A DNA stretch of 64,000 nt from Corticium candelabrum (lineage: Eukaryota; Porifera; Homoscleromorpha; Homosclerophorida; Plakinidae): contig NC_085085.1 in the NCBI RefSeq assembly GCF_963422355.1, positions 3,199,318 to 3,263,317 of the forward strand, in the 5' to 3' direction. Shown here piece by piece: positions 56,326 through 64,000 of the stretch (positions are counted from its first letter, which is position 1; each line of letters starts with the position of its first letter). The translations under genes were made by a program, and so were the position numbers. The notes beneath the pieces were generated by a model. That model was not told the DNA's origin. It saw nothing but the letters and a program-made list of their open reading frames with translations, and made no database searches.

Positions 56326-57507
56326 AGCGGCAGATCATATGGTGATCTAAAATGGCACGTACCGTCTTCTGGGCGGTTCTTTTCGGTTTTCGTATGTGTC
56401 TGGAGCGACTGCATTTAGTCCAACCGGGCACATCGGCAACTGTGCTGTAAATGCGGCTGTCCACTATCGACCGCATAGCGCATAAAACAAAAACAAGAAA
56501 ATAAAAGATACCGGCAAATCGCCATAAGGCAGGCCAGATCTTATGACAATCAAGCGTCCATATTTGTGTCCCTTTTTACAAGGGAATATATGACAACCAA
56601 CCGTCCCAGCGTCCCTTTCTTCAAGGGAGCGGACAATTTTTCATGTCGATCTAATCTATTTATGTACGTTTAGCGATTAAGATTTAGACTTGAGGGTGCA
56701 ACTACTTTCTGACGCACCTTCTAATTGTACTCTAGATCAAACCTTGAAAAAAAATTAACTAAAATCGTGCAAATTTTATCTACGTAATCTAACGTGAAGT
56801 CTCTTGCTGTTTGACTAGAATTAAATTCTCTTCACAGTTAGCTGTATTAGATTACAAAAAGGTGATGCGAATTGCTTAACCATAAAATGTCTCGCAACTG
56901 AACGCTGAGAGTTTGTTAGGATTTGTGCGACAACATGCAGAGTGATACCGTTGGCGAGATCCCTAGAGTATAGGTACCAGGTATGCACGTGATCACTCGC
57001 GACTTTGCAGTGAGTCATTTGCCCGAAAGAATCGCGATCTGCACCAGCTTGCATGCAACTGCTCGTAATAGCCGTAGTGGGCGCATCATCTGTTGGTAAG
57101 TTAGTCGAGTGTTTGTCCTAACCATATCTCCAGGCGTGGCACTCTAGTGACGTCATTGCTTCTCAAGAGTAAAATTGGATGCAGTTTAGATGCCCTTCGC
57201 GTATGCTAATATATCGTGAGACGAAAAGTTTTCTTTTCGAGCGTTTGAAAGCGCGTACAGCGATGCATTGAATCAGGTGAGGCCTTTTCTTGACAATCCG
57301 GGGAATGATGAAGGCGAGGAGAGTGAGACCTAACTTTTGCAGTGCTAAACTTCCTCTCTCTAGTCTCTGTCATGATTTTGTCGCATCATTTTGAGTGATG
57401 AGATAACATTTAGACTTGATAGACGTGAACTGTGGAAACAAACTTGCGTGCGTAGAGTACTACGTATATACGCTAATACGTGTTCAGTGCACTTAGTTAG
57501 ATCCTAG
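56326..57507 (+). repeat. 5' flank of copy D with F element
   Basis: It matches 35740-36956. F element at 56326-56540 (TAGCGGCAGATCATATGGTG at its start, GATACCGGCAAATCGCCAT near its end), then ATAGCCGTAGTGGGCGCATC, TGACGTCA at 57148-57155, and the exon 1 acceptor CCTAG at 57507. Confidence 0.8.
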
Positions 57508-58309
57508 GCGATGATGTTGGTTGTTTCTCCTGGTCGTCGACTTCTTCATCGGTTTGTCGGAAAAGGTCATCGTGAGAAAATGCTCACGTTGGTCGGAGCA
57601 GCTCTGAAGTGCTATGAACGTGAACGTTTACTCAATAAGTTGGCTGTTACTATGTCACTAGCTAAAAAATCTAGCATCACCGTTGAAATTTCAAGAGAAA
57701 TTATGTGTAGGCGAGGTTGGTGATCGACTCTTTCTGTCCGACAATGGACATCACAGAGTTGTAGCGATTGAAATGGATGGGCTGGTTTGTGATCGGTGGA
57801 GCGAGTCGTGGATTTCAAGATGGAGACTATAACTCGACACATTTCTGTGCACCTCCAGGATTAGTGTGGTGTGATGATATGTTGCATGTAGTTGATACTG
57901 AGAATCATGCCATCGAAATGTAGAAACGTTGAGTTGTTTATATTTGTATGACCGGTGTTATCGTTTGTGTGAAAGTTGATTTGAAAGCTCGAAAGGTGAC
58001 AACGTTAGTTGGGACGGGACAACAAGCTGGTGATCACCAGGATGGAAAGATTGGTGTCAAACAAGCCACCAGTTCTCCTTGGGACGTCTGCATTGCTAGT
58101 TTACCAGGCGAGTGGAATGTACTACAGTAATGAAATGAAAAATGCATGTAGGCTAGCAGATCTGTTGACTTATTATGACTTGGCAGTCAAGTAGCATCGA
58201 ACACAACAGTTTGCGCAAATGCAGGGGCGGTGTGGTAGTTGACAAACATGATATCATGTGGATATTATATGCTTATTATTTTGTATTTCTGTAAAGTTTT
58301 TAGTTGGTG

Positions 58310-58420
<111 letters not shown>

Positions 58421-58466
58421 TTCATAACTGTATGTCGTTTGCACCAGATTTCTTTGTGTGATGCAA

Positions 58467-58471
58467 CCAAA

Positions 58472-58503
<32 letters not shown>

Positions 58504-58505
58504 AA
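58467..58505. repeat. (AAAT)n tract
   Basis: Nine AAAT units. Shorter ones occur at the same place in copies A (12747) and C (37845). Confidence 0.95.
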
Positions 58506-59288
58506 AATAATTAATTAATTAGTGTTGATGAACTACAACATGGAGTTGTTTGTTGTTTATTTCAGGGAGTAGAAAACAATGCAAAAACGGTCTCTTTATT
58601 GCAATGACAGGAACTCATCAAATATGGACGTATTTTCTTCAGGATGGCCCATGGCTGAAACGCAGGTTAGTAAATCAGGCAAACAATTGCAGTGCCGTGA
58701 CTGCAATATTAAAGCCTAAATGTTTAATGTTATCTTAATAATCTAATTTGCAGGACATAGTTTATACAAAATCAATTTATTGATGGGTAGTTGTAACATA
58801 TGCTAATGTTTGTTACAGCTTAATATATTTGTGGACTCGTTAAAATTTACTGCAAGTTTTCTACACTTGCTAGTATTTTACTACCAATACGCAGATCAGA
58901 GAAAATTGGAAATAAATAGTGGAAGAGATTGCTTGACTGAGAGTGTTTTGTAAGTAAAATCAATATACTACTTTTAAGTTAAAGTGTACTATGACAACAT
59001 GGTCTATGAAGTGCACTCAAACTCACACTTATCCTGACTCCTTCTATCTGGGTACCTCCGTTTACCGAACACCTAATCAGTTCACGTGCTTGTAGTGTGA
59101 ACCACGTGGCATAAAGAGAGAACTTGTCTGATATCCACATCTATACTAGTCTATAACTAATTAAATATGCAAAAGTAATTGTACTAGTAAATTCAATAGA
59201 TTCTTTAATTATTTAATTAAAAATCCATTAAGTTTAGATACTAGAGATCGATGAATACCATTTAGTTAATCCCTCTATGCTGAAGAAT

Positions 59289-59404
59289 GAGGTGCATGAT
59301 AGGTTTAGGCTATGGAAGGATCGTGCGGCTACTGGTCATGAGCGTAACTATACGGTTTACTAACTAAATTGATTGATGCTCTTCAAAAGTGTGACGCAGA
59401 TATC
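59289..59404 (+). pseudogene. Death-domain-like fragment
   Basis: The plus-strand frame reads RFRLWKDRAATGHERNYT, and after a frameshift LIDALQKCDADI. The W, the AATGHERNYT stretch and the hydrophobic L.DAL helix match the last three helices of Death-fold domains, which mediate protein contacts in apoptosis and immune signalling. Only about 40 codons remain. It could be an exon scrap captured by the neighbouring hAT fragment. Confidence 0.5.
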
Positions 59405-59465
59405 TTTTCATGCATTTATCAGCTCCTTATAATTGGTTGCACTTTGCCCGTTATATAGCAGCTAT

Positions 59466-59639
59466 GAGGCTGAAAGATCCTTATCTGTTTGACGACAAAT
59501 CATGAATTACCTGCGGTCCTCCATGGGTGCAGGAAGGTTGACAGGACTAGCTCTTAGATGCATGCATAGAGATGTCAAAATTGAGTCTAGAGAAGTAGTT
59601 AAACAATTTATTAGACACCATTCTACAAAGAATAATTAG
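59466..59639 (+). pseudogene. hAT transposase C-terminal fragment
   Basis: The frame reads EAERSLSV, a TGA, then RQIMNYLRSSMGAGRLTGLA, CMHRDVKIESREVVKQF, and ends TAG at 59637-59639. The ERSxS...LRSSM..RLTGLALxxxH order is the dimerisation tail of hAT-type transposases. One internal stop; the rest of the gene is absent. Confidence 0.7.
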
Positions 59640-59669
59640 AAGTTAGGTTTATTGATTTTTAGGTACTAT

Positions 59670-60738
59670 GAATCTTGTTGTGTTATTACAGTGAACGTAC
59701 CTTAATTAATTATTAATGTTCTGATGAACGGTTAATTCGTTCAATTCTAGACTTGTATGACTATAATTATGAATTTATCTCATGAATATGCTAGGTGAAC
59801 CATAATACGGATTGAAGTGAGTTGGCTGGTTTCGTAGGTCATATAGAGACCTAGCTGCTATGGGGTTGGGCTAACAACTGGACTCCCTCGTTCGAAAAGT
59901 TCTGTATCCGCGCCTGTAGTATGTACTACTAGATAGTTAGTATGGTCTTCAGCCATGTCAGCGACTACTGTGCGACTACTGTGCATGCATGAAAATAGCT
60001 ACCTATAGCGGCAGATCATATGGTGATCTAAAAAGGCATGTACCTAGCTCATTCTTCTGGTCAGTTTTTTTCCGGTGTTTATGTGTGTCTACTGCATTCT
60101 AGATAGTAGAGCGACTGCGTTCAGATGCAATAAAACGAAAACGTGAAGAGCGGATGCTGGCAAATCGCCATAAGGCAGGCCAGATCCCTCCCTCCGTCAA
60201 TAAACTCGTTAGATTGCTCTGTCAATCTAATGTATTTATGTACGGTTACCAAATTAGACTTAGACTTGAGGGTGCAACTACTTTCTGCCAAACTTAGTTA
60301 TAACTGATGCACTTTCTATTAGTTAACATATCTCTTAAATACACTAACTAAAAACGTGCAAATTTTAACTATGTGATGTAACGTGGTCTTACCCCGCTGT
60401 TTGATTAGATTTAAATTCTCTTCACAGCTATCTAATAGCTATATAGACTAAGATTGCAAAAGAGATGCAAATCGTTTACCCATGAAAATGTCTCGTAACT
60501 ATGAATGCTGAGAATTAGTTAAGATATGCGAGAGAACATGCAGAGTGATACCGATGGCGAGATCCATATAGTCTAGGTATCACGTGATCGCTCGCGACTT
60601 TGCATTGAGTCATTTGCCCGAAACAATCGCGATCTGCACTAGCTTGCATACAACTGCTCGTGAGAGCATTATCACTATAGTGGGCTCATCATCTGTTGGT
60701 AGTCGAGTGTCTGCAATATAGGATGTATGTCCGGGCGT
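59670..60738 (+). repeat. Repeated 5' flank, unit E, with F element
   Basis: It matches 20440-21540 (with the empty site of the 409-bp MITE at 59835-59850), then the F element at 60003-60185 and the following flank to TATGTCCGGGCGTAG at 60738. There it is cut off by the SWIM/YqaJ-type coding sequence, so no gene copy follows in this window. Confidence 0.8.
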
Positions 60739-62172
60739 AGTAGCCTCGTCCCCAGACTCTCTCGCGCAAGTCTTGTCCGGTGCCCGTATTTCGTTAGAAG
60801 ACGTCTGACTAGCGAGTCAGGGTTGGCTAGACATCTCCTCACAAGAATGTCATGGAAAGACGAGACGGTTAGTCGTCCTTTTCTCTGATGGTACCATTCT
60901 TCATATTGCCTTTGCATTCTTGTTTCTCTCTCAACAAGTACCGCCTCGTCTTTTGTGATGGATAAAGATTGATACACCTCTTTAGCCTTTTCTAACAAGG
61001 CAAACAAGACATCTTTGTCCAACTGCTGAAATTCTGCAGGAAGTGTTTCGTGACTAGCTATGGTAGATATGGTAGATGGCAAAGAAGAAAATGCAAGAGG
61101 GCTACAGGGTAGTTTAATAGTGTAAAGACTGGTAGGGAAAATTGTCAAGAACATAGCTGTTTCTTGGCTGACAGTGGGAAGGTCGTTTGTATTGTTACAT
61201 GCAGAAGGGCTACTTTGATTTCCACTGCATGTAGTCAGTCAACAACAACATATGTTGTTGTTCTAGTTGGTAAGGAGAGGCACAGATTGTTACTGGTTGT
61301 AGTTGATTCAGGGCAGGTTGACACATTGTGTCGTGTAGAAAGAGTTGACTGACTTGTTTGAAATACTGTAAAGAGGCAGAAATTGGGAACCACTGTTTGT
61401 AAAGAGATAAGTATATTCTGCAGAGGCAATAGGGGTTGATGTTGAGGACCTGTTTCCTCTGGGAATCTCTGACTCTTCTTTGGAAGAGGCTCTGTAAACT
61501 TGTAACTTCTTTCAGATTTAATCGAACTGGTTTGACAAATTCGATATCAACAATCTGGCAAGGAGTAACCTGGTCACAACAAAATTGGAGAGAACTATGA
61601 AATGTATGTAGTTCTGAGTTTTCTTACTGAGAAATACCTTTGTCTTGTAGGTCTGATTCCATTGGCATGCAGAGATGTACAGGACACTTGGTCATATCCT
61701 AGCATACAGGCAGCTTCTACTTTAGACATGATGGCAGCAACATGACTACAGACTTTACCAAGCGTGAGAAGGCAATAATTAATTAACTTGCAAGTAGAAT
61801 ATTAGTATTTGGAAATCATCAATAATTCTTTTTACCCCGCCATGCATGTACAACGAGAAGCTTTGATGGTACCCGTTTCTTACAAACAATAATCCAAGTC
61901 TCTTGATGTTTGTTTGGATCTTTTTGGCTTGGGTTCACTTTGGCTTTCACGACAGCAAGTTTGCTGACTCGTTTACAGTATAATACTGTGCTTACGTACC
62001 CATTATGGTAGTAGTTGTAAGCTTCAAGTGATTTGTACGCTATAAGCGTTTCTCTTGTAAACGTTCCTGGTGTGTCGATGAGATACGTGTAGATGTCACC
62101 AAATTCCAGTGAAGGCCACTGCGAAACGTCGTCGATCCACTCATCTTCTGGTATCAGGGAGTGCGGTAGCAC
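60738..62172 (-). pseudogene. SWIM zinc finger / YqaJ-type nuclease ORF set
   Basis: Exon-like blocks on the minus strand: 62172-61836 (WPSLEFGDIYTYLIDTPG, AYKSLEAYNYYHNGYVS, then VNPSQ), 61762-61638 (GKV, then CSHVAAIMSKVEAACMLGY), about 61570-61400 (VTPCQIVDIEFVKPVRL), and 61154-60738 (ERETRMQRQYEEWYHQRKGR, LTVSSFHDILVRR). The CSH segment is a SWIM finger half, and the last block resembles the start of a YqaJ/lambda-exonuclease-like domain. This pairing occurs in multi-copy, probably transposon-borne genes of many invertebrates. The acceptor before 61762 is not AG, the first SWIM Cys pair is lost (HAWRG), and the nuclease is cut off at 60738. Confidence 0.65.
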
Positions 62173-62312
62173 TCCCTATGTAGGGATGCGAAGAATCTAA
62201 AATGACGCCCCATACAAAAGTATCCAAACGCATCCGAACCAGATCTCTCAGAACCCCCTAGTGAGATCTCGGACTCACGTAGCGCTCAGCTTCAAACATT
62301 CCTAATGGTAGC

Positions 62313-62420
62313 CAGACTATCACCGCTGACACTAAGCGCCTCAGAAGCCAGCTATCGGCAAGTAAAAAAACCCGATTTATTCTTTCACATTTCACATTTC
62401 ACTTTTGTCAGCCAGGCTAG
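62313..62420 (+). repeat. Direct repeat, left copy
   Basis: About 105 bp starting AGACTATCACCGCTGACACT and ending GTCAGCCAGGCTA recur almost unchanged at 62957-63064. Confidence 0.9.
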
Positions 62421-62956
62421 CGCCTCACTCGAAGCAGCTACAACGACGAGAGTCACACCAAACGATTCGCTTTTGTCCGAAGAACAGCACTGATCCACCA
62501 GCTAGAAATGTGCAAAGTCACCTTGTATCAGTCAACTGCTGCCATGCAATTCCACGTACTGTTTCCCACAACGCCATGTTGTTCCGGTCACGTGTGTACA
62601 TGTGACTACATACCGTTTGGAAGCCTAGCTGCCACTTCCACCTGCTGCTACATGCTGCTTACAGTTGCGTGTAGTTGAGCATGTACGACTATGTTCAACG
62701 GCGCGGCGTCCTGTCTGACTCTCTGTGCATGTAAGCGTGTATCTCTTTCGTGGAACCCTAGGTAATGGGAGTTGTTTATAGATGCAATCAGTGTTATTAC
62801 GTACATCCGTCACGTGGCTACGTACTTCCGTGTATGCGGAGCGTAAGGTGGGAGTTGTCTAGAGATGCAATCAAAGATTGAAATCCCGGCCGAGCTGCAC
62901 ACGTTTACTAAAACTTTTAGAACTGTCATTTCCATTTCAAACTACACAAGTCTAAA

Positions 62957-63064
62957 CAGACTATCACCGCTGACACTAAGCGCCTCAGAAGCCAGCTATC
63001 AGCAAGTAAAAAACCCGATCTATTCTTTCACATTTCACATTTCACTTTTGTCAGCCAGGCTAAA
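62957..63064 (+). repeat. Direct repeat, right copy
   Basis: Differs from 62313-62420 at only about three positions (CGGCAAG/CAGCAAG, one A fewer, GATTTATT/GATCTATT). Confidence 0.9.
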
Positions 63065-63306
63065 GGTCACTTGAAAAGAAGTACCGTAGCTAAACTGGGA
63101 TGTGCAGCGTCTAATTACAGCCTGAAATTCATGGCCTAGGGTGGGAGGGGGCGGGGTGGGACAGAGAGTGCAACATCCACGTGGTCTGTCCTGGGGTTTT
63201 GAACATGAAAGTATTCTCACATGTTCAAAATGCTAAGCACTCCGTTTACTAAAACTGTCTTTTCCATCTGAAATGTATGAAACAAGTCCAAAAATATATG
63301 AAAAAA

Positions 63307-63510
63307 GTCCAAAAACATTTTGAGAAAATGATGGGTATGTAGGGATGGGTACGTACTTATGTCATTTATGCCCATCTCCTACATCACACTCTTTTTACCT
63401 ATATCGCTTGCAGCAGTTGTGAATGTGATGTAGGAGATGGGAATAAATAACATACAGTAAGTACATACTCATCCCTACATACCCATCATTTTCTCAAAAT
63501 GTTTTTGGAC
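63307..63510. mobile_element. Foldback MITE, 204 bp
   Basis: Arms of about 80-90 bp: GTCCAAAAACATTTTGAGAA on the left, inverted on the right (63491-63510). The first 40 bp are perfect and both arms contain CCCATCTCCTACATCACA. A short centre of about 35 bp lies around CTATATCGCTTGCAGCAG. No clear target duplication was seen. Confidence 0.85.
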
Positions 63511-63739
63511 CAGTACTATAGGGGTCAGAGAGTTTCCCCATCTATTCTTAGCTTATTTTGGTATCACTTGCGGGATTCGAAGTCCAGAGATGCAAAATAA
63601 TAGTTGACATCGCACACGTGTTGATAGACGTTGTGGCTTCTGCCCTACGGAAGTGGTTTGTAGGCGTGTATGGTCACATGACAGATGTACTCGCCCCCTG
63701 GAGGCACGGGGTCTAGAGAGGTGACGCTGTTACGGGGAT

Positions 63740-63910
63740 TTGTGGACCCGGTGATTTGTGTACCCTCGCGCTTTGCTCGCGATTCCAGACCGTCGACTCG
63801 ATGCTTCAGACCTCATGTCGGGTACACATATCACCGGCCATGATGCAAAGCTGCTGGTGATTTCGGACCCCGGTGATTTGTGTACCCTTGTGCTTTCCTC
63901 GCCGTCCCAG
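63740..63910. repeat. Short direct and inverted repeat cluster
   Basis: CCCGGTGATTTGTGTACCCT occurs at about 63748 and 63873, each followed by a GCTTT.CTCGC.TCCAGAC-like stretch; an inverted relative GGGTACACATATCACCGG lies between them (63819-63836). Confidence 0.75.
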
Positions 63911-64000
63911 ACTGCTTTCAAGCTACAGGACTCGCGATCGTAATGCAAAACTAAAGTACTTTCTGTTCCCGATCATCTATTGTACATCTGCATTTAGCTA

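Larger units (their letters stand above)
62177..64000. other. Repeat-rich tail without a recognised gene
   Basis: Apart from the direct and foldback repeats listed separately I see no coding region. GGGAGTGCGGTAGCACTCCC at 62157-62176 is a perfect 8-bp hairpin at the edge of the preceding ORF. A GGGAGTTGT.TA.AGATGCAATCA block occurs twice (62766 and 62850). Confidence 0.5.

Overview
The window is eukaryotic and almost certainly from an invertebrate metazoan; a sponge or cnidarian would fit, but no gene here fixes the phylum. The evidence is spliced genes with GT-AG introns, many (TG)n/(CA)n, (AT)n and (AAAT)n tracts, tRNA-derived SINEs, and a mix of animal mobile elements: Ty3/gypsy, non-LTR LINEs, a Helentron, a CACTA/TNP2-like transposase, pogo-, hAT- and Mutator-type DNA transposons, and a Crypton-like tyrosine recombinase. 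I see no prokaryotic gene, CRISPR array, rRNA or tRNA gene.

The backbone is a tandem array of broken copies of one host gene, an NHLRC2-like NHL beta-propeller protein, all on the + strand. Copy A spans 8.7-18.2 kb, a C-terminal scrap 22.7-23.0 kb, copy B (last four exons) 24.4-25.8 kb, copy C 37.0-42.5 kb and copy D (first three exons) 57.5-58.7 kb. The copies share exon boundaries, introns, 5' flanks (7.1, 20.4-21.6, 35.7-36.9, 55.2, 56.3-57.5 and 59.7-60.7 kb) and 3' flanks. Every copy carries stops, frameshifts, lost splice sites or truncation, and none contains the thioredoxin-like N-terminus. The functional parent is therefore not visible here.

Mobile elements have filled the array, and the paralogous copies supply empty sites that date them. 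From left to right: a LINE endonuclease/RT fragment (1-1180); a Ty3/gypsy element with the unusual order gag-PR-IN-RT-RNaseH (1181-6545); a short-LTR gypsy element that splits exon 1 of copy A and itself contains a pogo-type MITE (8885-12050); two SINEs, a Mutator-type MITE and a TTAA-flanked MITE in one intron of copy A; a Helentron remnant with helicase fused to endonuclease (26.6-27.8 kb); a multi-exon TNP2-like transposase (30.9-35.2 kb); a LINE tail and a third SINE in copy C; a foldback MITE next to a Crypton-like element (43.7-45.4 kb); a pogo/DDE_1 transposase (51.6-53.3 kb); a gypsy gag-protease fragment (53.9-55.0 kb); Death-domain-like and hAT scraps (59.3-59.6 kb); and a SWIM/YqaJ-type ORF set (60.7-62.2 kb). 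The last 2 kb is short direct and inverted repeats.

The strongest leads for something new are: the repeated gene unit bracketed by a ~35-bp motif in opposite orientations; a 3' element with conserved edges and a diverged GC-rich core; SINE copy number changing between (TG)n tracts in paralogous introns; the IN-before-RT gypsy element; a PHD-like finger inside a gypsy element; and the terminal inverted repeats around the tyrosine recombinase. All homology calls come from reading translations by eye; no database search was run.
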